DNA of 21,402 nt from an uncultured Eubacterium sp. (GTDB lineage Bacteria > Bacillota > Clostridia > Lachnospirales > Lachnospiraceae). Within the stretch, counting starts at the first letter, position 1. Every line of letters starts with the position of its first letter. Under the pieces are notes generated by a model that saw nothing but the letters and a program-made list of their open reading frames with translations, had not been told where the DNA came from and searched no databases. The stretch is from the NCBI GenBank assembly GCA_910586445.1, contig CAJUHV010000068.1, positions 1 through 21,402 of the forward strand, written 5' to 3'. The translations under genes and the position numbers were made by a program. This document shows positions 7,983-15,703 of this stretch, in pieces.

Positions 7983-9887
7983 ATGAAATTAAAATCAATA
8001 TCCCTTATGCTTGCATTACTTTTATCAGCAGGCTCTGCCATATATACTGCCGAGGTTCCAAAAGCCTATGCACAGGAGGCCGGGCAGCCCGAAGCAGATA
8101 CAGGCAGCTTTACATACCGCACTTTAGATGATGGAACAATCGAGATCAGCCGCTACAGCGGCAGTGACACAGATCTGGTCATTCCTGCCAAAATAGACGG
8201 AAAAAGCGTATCAAGCATTTCCTTTTTTGACAAAACAGAGCTTTATTCCCATCTAAGTACAAGTGTAAAAAACGTTGTCATTCCTGACGGTGTCACACGC
8301 ATAGATTCCTCTGCCTTTGAAGAATGCCGCCAGCTGGAAAGCATTACGATCCCAGACAGCGTTACAGAAATGGGGATCAGGGCATTTAACGGATGCTCCA
8401 GCCTGACAGCGATTGCACTGCCGGAAGGCATTACGGAAATCAGCGAATACTTTTTTGAAGACTGCATCAGCTTAAAAAGCGTCTCACTGCCAAAAAGTGT
8501 CACTACAATCGGTCCAAATGCATTTTCAAACTGCAGCAGCCTTGAACAGATTGCACTTTCTGAAAATGTAACCAATATAGAAAACAGTGCATTTAACAAA
8601 TGCAGCAGCTTAAAAAGCATACAGCTGCCATCCGGCATTACAAAAATAGCCGATTATACCTTTTCCGGCTGCCGCAGCCTGACAGCTGCAGCCGTGCCAA
8701 AGAGCGTCACCTCCATCGGAACAGGCGCATTCTCAGACTGTATCAGCTTAAAGGACGTATATTATGCAGACAGCTTAGAGCAGTGGGCAAAGATCACTGT
8801 CGCTGAAAATAACAGCGCGCTGTCTGATGCCGCAATACATGAAAATACAGACAAGCTGCCGGAAACACCTGCTCCGGGCGAATCTGATTTCCAGTTCCGC
8901 ACTCTGGACGACGGCACATTAGAGCTTACCTGGTACGCAGGAAATAAGACGGCAGTTGAAATTCCGCAGGAGATTGACAGCAAAAAGGTAACGGCGGTTG
9001 CAGCCAATGCATTTGAAAACCGCATATCCATAACAGACATCCGCATTCCAGACAGCGTAAAGAAAATCGGCAAAAATGCATTCAGCGGCTGCACAAGCTT
9101 AACCAGCATAAACATCCCGGACGGGATCACTAAGATTCCTGCAGATGCATTCAAAGAATGTACCAGCTTGAAAGCAGTCCAGATTCCAGACAGCGTTACG
9201 GTCATTGATCAGGGTGCATTCAGCGGCTGCACAAGCCTGACCGGCATTACACTGCCAAAAAACCTTAAAACAATCGGAGACTACGCATTCTCCTCCACCG
9301 GCAGCATAAAAGAGCTTAAAACGCCAAAAACCTTAAAGAAAATCGGCACTGCTGCTTTTTCCGGCAGCGGCATAAAAAGCATACAGCTGGCAGAAGGCAT
9401 TACGGCAGTCAGTGAACGGACTTTTTCCGGCTGCAGCAGGCTGAAAAGCATAAAGCTTCCAAACAGCATAAAATCTATTGAAAACGGAGCCTTCCAGTTC
9501 TGCTCCAGCCTCAAGGAAGTACGCATGCCGAAAAATTTAAAAAGCATTGCCCCTTATGCGTTTCAAAAATGCAGCAGCCTTAAAAGCATCTCCATACCTG
9601 ACAATACGAAAACGATCGGCAGCAGCGCTTTTTACCTCTGCTCGGAGCTTACCAGCGTAACCATCGGCAAAAATACTGCCCAGATCGGAAATCAGGCATT
9701 TAAAAACTGTTCCAAGCTGGGCACGATTAAAATCAAATCTACAAAACTGGCAAAAGCAGGCAAAAATGCCTTCAAAGGCATACGCCCTGCCGCTAAAATC
9801 AAAGTACCTTCCAAAAAGCTGAACGCATATAAAAAACTGCTGAACGGAAAAGGGCAGGGATCAGGCGTTACGATCCGCGCGATCTAA
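7983..9887 (+). CDS. Secreted BspA-like leucine-rich-repeat (LRR_5) protein
   Basis: The 634-aa protein starts with a signal peptide (Lys-rich start, hydrophobic core, AYA near residue 30) and is otherwise built of LRR_5 (TpLRR/BspA) repeats of about 23 residues, such as AFSGCTSLTSINIPDGITKI. There are two modules. Each opens with a related strand: FTYRTLDDGTIEISRYSG near residue 43 and FQFRTLDDGTLELTWYAG near 302. A linker (YYADSLEQWAKITV, then a Pro/Glu-rich stretch) joins them. The C-terminus (KVPSKKLNAYKKLLNGKGQG) matches other BspA-like proteins. No LPXTG, SLH or choline-binding domain is visible, so anchoring is unclear; it may be released. Such proteins are linked to adhesion in oral and gut bacteria, but the ligand is unknown. 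It is monocistronic, with its own promoter at 7894-7922. Confidence 0.9.
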   Translation: MKLKSISLMLALLLSAGSAIYTAEVPKAYAQEAGQPEADTGSFTYRTLDDGTIEISRYSGSDTDLVIPAKIDGKSVSSISFFDKTELYSHLSTSVKNVVIPDGVTRIDSSAFEECRQLESITIPDSVTEMGIRAFNGCSSLTAIALPEGITEISEYFFEDCISLKSVSLPKSVTTIGPNAFSNCSSLEQIALSENVTNIENSAFNKCSSLKSIQLPSGITKIADYTFSGCRSLTAAAVPKSVTSIGTGAFSDCISLKDVYYADSLEQWAKITVAENNSALSDAAIHENTDKLPETPAPGESDFQFRTLDDGTLELTWYAGNKTAVEIPQEIDSKKVTAVAANAFENRISITDIRIPDSVKKIGKNAFSGCTSLTSINIPDGITKIPADAFKECTSLKAVQIPDSVTVIDQGAFSGCTSLTGITLPKNLKTIGDYAFSSTGSIKELKTPKTLKKIGTAAFSGSGIKSIQLAEGITAVSERTFSGCSRLKSIKLPNSIKSIENGAFQFCSSLKEVRMPKNLKSIAPYAFQKCSSLKSISIPDNTKTIGSSAFYLCSELTSVTIGKNTAQIGNQAFKNCSKLGTIKIKSTKLAKAGKNAFKGIRPAAKIKVPSKKLNAYKKLLNGKGQGSGVTIRAI

Positions 9888-9921
9888 AGGCAGATCAAAG
9901 ACAATTTCATAAAAATGATAC

Positions 9922-9967
9922 TCTGCGGCTGCGCAGGCACCCGAAAGGATGCTTACGCAGCCGCAGA
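9922..9967. terminator. Long hairpin between convergent genes, likely bidirectional terminator
   Basis: TCTGCGGCTGCG at 9922-9933 pairs perfectly with 9956-9967. The stem continues imperfectly to a CC-GAAA-GG apex with tetraloop 9943-9946. On the minus strand five U follow about six bases after the stem (complement of 9911-9915). The + side lacks a good U-run. It lies between the LRR stop (9887) and the C_GCxxG_C_C stop (9988), which fits termination of either transcript, better for the minus one. Confidence 0.6.
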
Positions 9968-9987
9968 AGAATACTTATGGAATTTTC

Positions 9988-10446
9988 TCAGTGCAGACTG
10001 TTATTCTCGATATACATCTCCATCAGCTGCGCCGCTGTCCCGACCATTTTCGCGCACGGACGCTTTTTATAATACTCCTGTGTCCGCACACTCGGATTTG
10101 GATTTGTATCCTTTCCTTCCTGTCCCAGAAGCTCCCGGCAGATAATAGAACCATTCTCTGCCTTAAACTGCGCTGCAAGCTCCTGTATTCTGGCATAATG
10201 CTCTTTTTTTGCCTGCGGGTCTTTCGGATCGTCATATCCATACAGCGCTCCAGCCACAAAAAACATGCCGCTGACTGCCCCGCATACTTCTCGCATTCTT
10301 CCCATGCCTCCGCCAAATGAAGATGCCATTTTCAGCAAACGGCCCTGATCGATTCCGATTTCATCGCTAAATGCTGCTGCAACTGCCTGCGAGCAATTGT
10401 AGCCCTGCTTAAAATATTCCTCTGCCTGTTCTGATTTACTGCTCAT
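9988..10446 (-). CDS. C_GCxxG_C_C family redox-type protein
   Basis: The 152-aa protein carries the cysteine pattern of TIGR01909, the C_GCAxxG_C_C family: YNCSQAV near residue 17, REVCGAVSGMFFVAG near residues 53-67 (CGAVSG in place of GCAxxG), SIICRELLG near 100 and KRPCAKMV near 129. Family members are small and are proposed to be redox-active or metal/cluster-binding, often near electron-transfer genes. Biochemical function is not established. GGGMGRM before the second cysteine is also family-typical. Its ATG overlaps the stop of the glycosyltransferase gene by 4 bp, so it is the second gene of that operon. The partnership with a glycosyltransferase is unusual. No signal peptide, so cytoplasmic. 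Confidence 0.88.
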   Translation of the reverse strand: MSSKSEQAEEYFKQGYNCSQAVAAAFSDEIGIDQGRLLKMASSFGGGMGRMREVCGAVSGMFFVAGALYGYDDPKDPQAKKEHYARIQELAAQFKAENGSIICRELLGQEGKDTNPNPSVRTQEYYKKRPCAKMVGTAAQLMEMYIENNSLH

Positions 10447-12071
10447 ACGGCCTCCATCCTACTATGTAAAATCTCCAAAAATTGTGCTGCACGGATATCC
10501 CATGTATGCTGCCTGATTGTTTTCTGCCACCCATTTTCTGCTATTTCTTTTCTTAAAGCAGTATCTGCAAGCAGCTTATGAATCTGACCTGGCAGACTGT
10601 CTATTTTTTCCAGCTGAAAAGCTAAAAGATCCCTATCCCCATAATTTTTATCCAGATACGCCGTCGTGTCTGTGATCAGCACTGCTTTTTCCAGCATGAT
10701 CTGTGCCATGCGCTCCGTAAAACCTGACTTATGCCACGACATAATGTTTACGGACAGCTTTGACTTCTGCCAGACCGAAATACTTTCCTGCACAGTTACC
10801 GCAGGATGACAGCGCAGATTTGAATAACGCCGCAGCGGACAGTTCTGCCAGCTCTCTCCAAATACATCCAGACAAAGCCCGCTTTCCAGCAGCACATGGA
10901 TCACCCTGTCGCGATAATAATGCATCACACAGCTGATCACAACGCGCAGCTCGTAAAGCAGCTCTAAAAATTCCTGTTCCAAAGGATAGATCCCTCTTTC
11001 TGCCAGTGTCTCTGTCAGTGCCTGCTCAGCCGTCAGATTTGTATTTCTGCGCATTTTAAGCAAAAATCTGTTTGCTATAAAGCGAAGCCTCCGGTTCATT
11101 TGATGTATGATGCGCACTTCTTTTCTATAGTCTCCATATATTCCTATAAATGTTATATCATAACATCTGTCTTCCTCATGCATTCCGCCTGCGCTTTTGA
11201 TCCCGGCTAAAGGCATCAGCCAGCTCCTCTTTTTTAAATATTTTTCTGCAAATGCCATATGGCCGGCATCGTGCAGCAGCAGATAAAAGTCATCGGCACT
11301 GTATTCTAAATACTTATGCATCATTACCGGATGATCAAAGATATAGTTAAATTTCGGGCCATGCACATAGTCATGGAGATACTTCCCGCATACCCGGTCT
11401 GCTTTCTCAGAAAACACTGCGCTCTGCATGCCGATCACTGCCTGAAAATGCTGCCCCATGCACAGATCCATCCACTGGTTCATGTCCATTTCTTTACAAT
11501 CATATAAAATTACTTTTTTCCCCATCTGCTCAAGCGCCAGGCCCAGCTGCTTTGAAAATGTATTTAATACATCACATTCTATACGGCCTTCACAATAGAT
11601 CAAAATAGGCTCTGCACCTTCGTCAATCTGCCAGTATTTCCCGGTACGCCCGATCATCTGCTCTAAATATAAAAGAGTTTTATTCAGCCGTTCCACTTCC
11701 TGCGCTTCCTTTATGACGGCCTGCAAACATAAATTAAATAGTTCATGCTCCCGGAGCAGTTCACTGTATTTTCCAATCACATAGCAGTCTGTCTTCCACC
11801 CGGCTGCTATTAATTTATCCGGCTCATCATCCAGCAGCGCTACATACTGCCTGTCGTCCTTCTCTCCTTCGTACAGCTCCACATTCACATCCAGTGCTGC
11901 ACGCAGCAGTAATTCATATTTTTGCTTTGCAGCCAGATATGTATTCACGCCGCCCAATTCCTTCACCAGCTCTGTATCCACCCAGACTGTTCCGCTGCAT
12001 AGATTTTCATCTAATAAAAGTTCAAAAAATGAAAACCCCCCATCAGCTACCCTTCTCACAATTCTTTCCAT
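10443..12071 (-). CDS. CgeB-like glycosyltransferase
   Basis: The product is 542 aa from the ATG at 12071, which has AAGGAGG only 3 nt upstream. The frame also extends to a GTG at 12116 with no ribosome site, so the ATG is preferred despite the tight spacing. The last 130 residues resemble the Glyco_trans_1_2 / CgeB (spore maturation) domain: SVNIMSWHKSGFTERMAQIM near residues 440-460, then LEKAVLITDTT and the family-type LAFQLEKIDSLPGQI. The N-terminal 400 residues are poorly conserved and contain CDVLNTFSKQLGLALEQMGKKV, which looks like a Rossmann strand-helix. Acceptor and sugar are unknown; in Bacillus the namesake acts on the spore surface, but no sporulation gene is nearby. It overlaps the downstream C_GCxxG_C_C gene by 4 bp. 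No clear promoter is seen. Confidence 0.75.
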   Translation of the reverse strand: MERIVRRVADGGFSFFELLLDENLCSGTVWVDTELVKELGGVNTYLAAKQKYELLLRAALDVNVELYEGEKDDRQYVALLDDEPDKLIAAGWKTDCYVIGKYSELLREHELFNLCLQAVIKEAQEVERLNKTLLYLEQMIGRTGKYWQIDEGAEPILIYCEGRIECDVLNTFSKQLGLALEQMGKKVILYDCKEMDMNQWMDLCMGQHFQAVIGMQSAVFSEKADRVCGKYLHDYVHGPKFNYIFDHPVMMHKYLEYSADDFYLLLHDAGHMAFAEKYLKKRSWLMPLAGIKSAGGMHEEDRCYDITFIGIYGDYRKEVRIIHQMNRRLRFIANRFLLKMRRNTNLTAEQALTETLAERGIYPLEQEFLELLYELRVVISCVMHYYRDRVIHVLLESGLCLDVFGESWQNCPLRRYSNLRCHPAVTVQESISVWQKSKLSVNIMSWHKSGFTERMAQIMLEKAVLITDTTAYLDKNYGDRDLLAFQLEKIDSLPGQIHKLLADTALRKEIAENGWQKTIRQHTWDIRAAQFLEILHSRMEAV

Positions 12072-12162
12072 AAACCTCCTTCTGCAGACAGCCAGTTTCC
12101 CACTGCTTCTGAACACGTGTCTTAAAAATCATTACTTCCAGCAGCTCCGCTTCAAGTTTCCC

Positions 12163-12290
12163 AGAGCGTGTTTGAAAATTCATTCCCGCCATCTGCACTC
12201 CCCACTTTGCGGATAATTCATCCCAAATTTAATCAACACAGCCCGCTATATCATGCTCGGTGGGTATGCCTCATAAATTGGGGATAAATT
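12163..12290. repeat. Truncated MITE-like copy A
   Basis: The first roughly 80 bp match the left half of the intact element at 15704-15887 with few changes: AGAGCGTGTTTGAAAA, CATTCCCGCCATCTGC, CTCCCCACTTTGCGG, ATCCCAAATTTAATCAACA. The right terminal repeat is missing. Between GCCCGCTAT and TGCCTCATAAATT it carries ATCATGCTCGGTGGGTA, a segment that in copy B sits further right, so the two copies are rearranged relative to each other. It lies upstream of the glycosyltransferase gene, in a 526-bp gene-free interval (12072-12597). Confidence 0.75.
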
Positions 12291-12298
12291 GACAGATT

Positions 12299-12381
12299 GC
12301 CAATAAATCTTCATTGGCCGATAATCATTGACGCATTACTAATAAATCTTCATTCGTCAATGATGCATGATTATCTATTGG
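12299..12381. repeat. Nested palindromes with a 14-bp direct repeat
   Basis: AATAAATCTTCATT occurs at 12302-12315 and 12341-12354, 39 bp apart, each in a hairpin loop or arm. GCCAAT (12299-12304) pairs with ATTGGC (12313-12318). TCATTGACG (12325-12333) pairs with CGTCAATGA (12355-12363). GATAATCAT (12320-12328) can instead pair with ATGATTATC (12367-12375). Outer CCAATA (12300-12305) can pair with TATTGG (12376-12381). The alternatives are mutually exclusive, so the region could switch between structures. Its role (regulator site, RNA leader or repeat remnant) is unknown. Confidence 0.6.
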
Positions 12382-12526
12382 TGAGTATACCACATCCTGC
12401 GTATAAAGTCTATGCAGCCGCCAGGGTACTTTTCGTTATTTGTTGAGATGAACCAAAAATAAATTTCTCTGCAGCTCCAAGTTTCCTGACAGTTGATTTT
12501 ATCATCCAAAGTATCGTGCTGATCCA

Positions 12527-12563
12527 TTGTTTTTTTCAGATCTTTCACGTATGATGAATCATA
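12527..12563 (+). promoter_or_regulatory. Promoter and overlapping operator-like palindrome of the XRE operon
   Basis: TTGTTT (12527-12532) and TATGAT (12550-12555) are 17 bp apart, a plausible sigma-A promoter with a start near 12562. The -10 forms one arm of a perfect palindrome TATGAT-GA-ATCATA at 12550-12563. A regulator bound there would block polymerase, so autoregulation by the XRE protein encoded 35 bp downstream is a reasonable inference. Confidence 0.55.
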
Positions 12564-12597
12564 ACAGATGAACCTATTTCAAGAAGGGGAGGGCATT

Positions 12598-13725
12598 ATG
12601 CATACACTAGATATTTCCGAAAATATTTACCGCCTCAGGCACGAAAGAAAAATCACGCAGGAACAGCTGGCTGCATTTATCGGCGTAACCAAAGCCTCTG
12701 TATCCAAATGGGAGACCGGGCAGAGCACGCCTGATATTATCCTGCTGCCGCAGCTGGCTGCATATTTTGATGTATCTGTAGATGCACTCATCGGTTATCG
12801 TCCGCAGCTGTCCAAGGAGCAGATACAAAAGCTCTATCAGGAATTTGCCTCGGATTTTGCCTCGCTTGCATTTGACGAAGTGATGAAAAAGACGCAGGAC
12901 TATGTAAAGCGCTATTATTCCTGTTACCCATTTCTGATACAGATCTGCGTTTTGTGGCTCAACCACTATAGGATGTCCACAAAAGAGGATGTGCAGGCAG
13001 AAACACTCAGCCGCATCGTAGAATTATGCGGGCATATCAGGCAGCACTGCCGCGACCTGTCGATCTGCAGTGATTCTGTAGCGATTGAGGCTATCGCCAA
13101 GCTAAGCTTAAACCGGCCGCAGGAGGTCATCGACGCACTGGAAGACCTGCTGAATCCGGTCAAGCTGATCGACCAGAGCAGGCCGATTCTGACACAGGCA
13201 TATACTATGGCAGGGAAAACAGACCAGGCAGAGAGCTTTGCACAGATCAGCCTATACAACGATGTGCTGATACTGGTCAGGGATGCCGCACAATACCTGG
13301 TTCTGCATATGCAGCACCTGCCGATATGCATAGAGACGATCCGGCGTATCGAGCCTCTGCTGGAGGCCTTTTCACTGACAAAGCTGAATCCAAACTGTGC
13401 CGCCGCATTTGAATACCAGGCAGCATTGTGTTATGCGCTGCATGGAAAAAAGAAAGAAGCCATCGGGCATCTGGAATGCTATACCGCCTGCCTGACCGAA
13501 CTGTTCCAAATATTTTCAAAAGACAATATGCGCTTACAGGGCGATGATTTCTTTAACCAGATTGAGACATGGTTTGAAAAGTCTGACAGCGGGGCATGCG
13601 CACCGCGCAGCCGAGATGTCGTGCTGGAGGACTGCAGGCAGACCCTTTCCCACCCTATGCTTGCTGTCTTAGAAGAGGAGCCTGCATTTCAAAGATTAAA
13701 AACTAAATTAAAGGAGATCAAATAA
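12598..13725 (+). CDS. XRE family transcriptional regulator with helical C-terminal domain
   Basis: The 375-aa product starts at the ATG preceded by AAGGGGAGGG (12584-12593); an earlier in-frame ATG at 12568 lacks a ribosome site. Residues 7-61 are a Cro/CI-type helix-turn-helix (LRHERKITQEQLAAFIGVTK, then ASVSKWETGQSTPD). The remaining 310 residues look all-helical, with repeats such as QPSRPILTQAYTMAGKTDQAE-like segments (actual start DQSRPILTQAYTMAGK) that suggest a TPR-like ligand-sensing domain. No catalytic motif is visible. The stop codon overlaps the next ATG by 1 bp (TAATG), so it is co-expressed with the PLDc_N and ABC genes and probably controls them. No peptide-pheromone gene was found next to it. 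Confidence 0.85.
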   Translation: MHTLDISENIYRLRHERKITQEQLAAFIGVTKASVSKWETGQSTPDIILLPQLAAYFDVSVDALIGYRPQLSKEQIQKLYQEFASDFASLAFDEVMKKTQDYVKRYYSCYPFLIQICVLWLNHYRMSTKEDVQAETLSRIVELCGHIRQHCRDLSICSDSVAIEAIAKLSLNRPQEVIDALEDLLNPVKLIDQSRPILTQAYTMAGKTDQAESFAQISLYNDVLILVRDAAQYLVLHMQHLPICIETIRRIEPLLEAFSLTKLNPNCAAAFEYQAALCYALHGKKKEAIGHLECYTACLTELFQIFSKDNMRLQGDDFFNQIETWFEKSDSGACAPRSRDVVLEDCRQTLSHPMLAVLEEEPAFQRLKTKLKEIK

Positions 13726-13925
13726 TGAACATTACAGAAATCTTGCCATTTTTAATACCATTAGCTGCCGCACAGTTCGCACTGCTCGGCTATGTACTCT
13801 GGCATATATTCACGCATACAAATTACAAACGCGGCAGCCGCGGACTGTGGGTCGCTGTTTCTATTATAGGAATGCAGTTTATCGGCCCGATTTTATACCT
13901 GCTGCTTGGAAAGGAAGATTCCTAG
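13725..13925 (+). CDS. PLDc_N domain mini membrane protein (YxlE-like)
   Basis: The 66-aa protein has two hydrophobic segments (residues about 4-30 and 42-60) around a basic loop, with the PLDc_N ending FIGPILYLLLGK. This small domain occurs alone or as the N-terminus of phospholipase-D-type synthases. The order small PLDc_N, ABC ATPase, ABC permease is the same as yxlE-yxlF-yxlG in the Bacillus subtilis sigY operon, where YxlE is a negative regulator of sigma-Y. Here no sigma factor is present. The ribosome site AAGGAG lies at about 13710-13715, inside the end of the XRE gene. Role in this operon is inferred. Confidence 0.82.
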   Translation: MNITEILPFLIPLAAAQFALLGYVLWHIFTHTNYKRGSRGLWVAVSIIGMQFIGPILYLLLGKEDS

Positions 13926-13978
13926 CCCAAGAGAGCACATTTTTACCTCTCTATAAAAACAGAAAGGCGTAACCGACC

Positions 13979-14884
13979 ATGACAGACATTTTACAGCTTA
14001 CACATATATCCAAATCTTTTGGATCAGCCTCTATCATCAAAGACCTCAGCTTTCATGTGCCCGCACACTCGATATTCGGCTTTATCGGGCCGAACGGTGC
14101 CGGCAAGACAACGACGATGAAAATGATCCTCGGACTGTTAAAGGCTGACAGCGGGGAAATACTCGTCAACGGCGAAAAAGTATCTTATGGGCAGAACCGC
14201 ACAAACAGCTATATTGGATATCTGCCTGATGTGCCGGAGTTTTATGATTTTATGACACCGTCAGAGTATCTGGCAATGTGCGGGCAGATTACCGGCATGC
14301 ATGCCGATGAAATCCGCAGCAGGTCCACACAGCTTTTGTCACTCGTAGGGCTTGATCAGGCAGATAAGCGAATCCAAGGATTTTCACGCGGCATGAAACA
14401 GCGCCTCGGCATCGCACAGGCACTTTTAAACAGTCCCAGGCTGCTGATCTGCGATGAACCGACTTCTGCCTTAGACCCGATCGGCAGAAAGGAAATACTG
14501 GACATCTTATGTACGGTAAAAGATCATACGACTGTCCTGTTTTCTACACACATTCTTTCTGACGTGGAGCGCATCTGTGACCATATTGTATTTCTTCACA
14601 AAGGCACTGCTGCCCTGAGCGGCACTTTAGAAGAATTAAAAAATCTGCGTCATGGCGATTCGATTGAGATTGAATTCATTCACGAAAAGGCAGCGGATTT
14701 GTTTGCGGATTTATACAGGGGCGGCACAAAAAGCGGGCATACAAAGCTCCTGTATACAAAAAAGACCGAGCAGGACATGCTGGAAATCATGCAGCTGCTT
14801 TCACAAAACCAGATCACCATAAGGCGCATGGAACGGCTGGAACCTACACTGGAAGACTTATTTATGGAGGCAGCAGGATTATGA
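13979..14884 (+). CDS. ABC transporter ATP-binding protein (YxlF/BcrA-like)
   Basis: The 301-aa ATPase has all catalytic parts: Walker A GPNGAGKTT (37-45), signature SRGMKQ (136-141, a common variant of LSGGQ in this subgroup), Walker B LLICDE (155-160) and the switch His191 in STHILSD. The residues after about 215 form the accessory domain of the CcmA/BcrA type. It pairs with the permease that starts 4 bp before its stop (ATGA overlap). ABC-2 exporters of this type move antimicrobial peptides, lipids or toxins outward; the substrate here is unknown. It lies 53 bp after the PLDc_N gene with a weak AAAGG ribosome site about 12 nt from the ATG, a longer spacing than its neighbours. Confidence 0.93.
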   Translation: MTDILQLTHISKSFGSASIIKDLSFHVPAHSIFGFIGPNGAGKTTTMKMILGLLKADSGEILVNGEKVSYGQNRTNSYIGYLPDVPEFYDFMTPSEYLAMCGQITGMHADEIRSRSTQLLSLVGLDQADKRIQGFSRGMKQRLGIAQALLNSPRLLICDEPTSALDPIGRKEILDILCTVKDHTTVLFSTHILSDVERICDHIVFLHKGTAALSGTLEELKNLRHGDSIEIEFIHEKAADLFADLYRGGTKSGHTKLLYTKKTEQDMLEIMQLLSQNQITIRRMERLEPTLEDLFMEAAGL

Positions 14885-15651
14885 AACAATTTACCGCATT
14901 TATGAAAAAAGAACTGTTAGAACAGCTGCGCACAGGAAAGATTTTGATTTTTACAATTATTTTCGGGCTGTTCGGCATAATGAATCCAGCTATTGCAAAG
15001 CTGACGCCATGGATGATGGAGCTGATGAATGACCAGCTGGCAGAATCCGGCATAATCGCAGGCAGCATAAAGGTGACTGCCCTTACCTCGTGGACACAGT
15101 ATTTTAAAAACATGCCCATGGCACTGATTATCCTGCTGATCACCTATGGCAGCATACTGACCAGCGAATGCCAGCGCGGCACCCTGATCCTTTTGATTAC
15201 AAAAGGCATGAAACGGTGGAAAATACTGACCGCCAAAACCGTCTTTTTGTTCTCCCTCTGGACGGCCGGAAACCTGCTTGGCTACGCAGTCACCTATGCA
15301 TACAATGCATTCTTCTGGGACAACAGCACCGCAGGCAGCCACTTTTTGGCAGCCTTCTGCTTTTATCTGATGGGACTATGGTTAATCAGCATCCTGCCTG
15401 CTGCTTCTGCATTCCTGCAGTCCGCTACAGCGGTAATCTTGTCTGCCGGTGGCGCATTTGCAGCCTCATACCTGCTTGGGCTTATTCCGAAAATCCATAA
15501 CTGCCTGCCTACGCACCTTATGGACTCTGTAGAATTATTAGCAGGCACGGCTGATGGCAGCAGCTATACGAAAGCTATTATCATTACACTAATATTAATT
15601 GTCATAAACATATTTACTGCCATCTATTCTTTTAACCAGAAGAACCTGTAG
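14881..15651 (+). CDS. ABC-2 type transporter permease (YxlG-like)
   Basis: The 256-aa protein has six hydrophobic segments, beginning near residues 20-38 (ILIFTIIFGLFGIMNPAIA). The region SECQRGTLILLITKGMKRWK near residues 98-117 is the conserved coupling-type loop of the ABC-2 family (usually ER..GTL...L..P..R). It is encoded with a 4-bp overlap after the ATPase and completes the exporter. This is the last gene of the operon; the stop at 15651 is followed by about 50 bp and then the MITE-like element at 15704, whose fold-back may end transcription. Confidence 0.88.
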   Translation: MKQFTAFMKKELLEQLRTGKILIFTIIFGLFGIMNPAIAKLTPWMMELMNDQLAESGIIAGSIKVTALTSWTQYFKNMPMALIILLITYGSILTSECQRGTLILLITKGMKRWKILTAKTVFLFSLWTAGNLLGYAVTYAYNAFFWDNSTAGSHFLAAFCFYLMGLWLISILPAASAFLQSATAVILSAGGAFAASYLLGLIPKIHNCLPTHLMDSVELLAGTADGSSYTKAIIITLILIVINIFTAIYSFNQKNL

Positions 15652-15703
15652 CCTTCGATCAGATTTGGTGCTGTCGCATTAAGAAAAATGATACAAGATA
15701 TAG

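Noticed and set aside
8243..9547. Long antisense frames inside the LRR gene
   Set aside because: They mirror the codon bias of repetitive LRR_5 coding sequence; no ribosome sites or family resemblance.
12072..12116. GTG start at 12116 for the glycosyltransferase
   Set aside because: No ribosome site upstream, while ATG 12071 has AAGGAGG. The spacing of 3 nt is short, so this is a preference and not proof.
12299..12381. T-box or known riboswitch
   Set aside because: No T-box sequence, specifier loop or U-run terminator, and it lies too far from and upstream of the predicted promoter.
13931..13960. AGAGAG/CTCTCT hairpin between the PLDc_N and ABC genes as terminator
   Set aside because: The stem is only six pairs with an 11-nt loop and no U-run; it would also separate genes that look co-transcribed.
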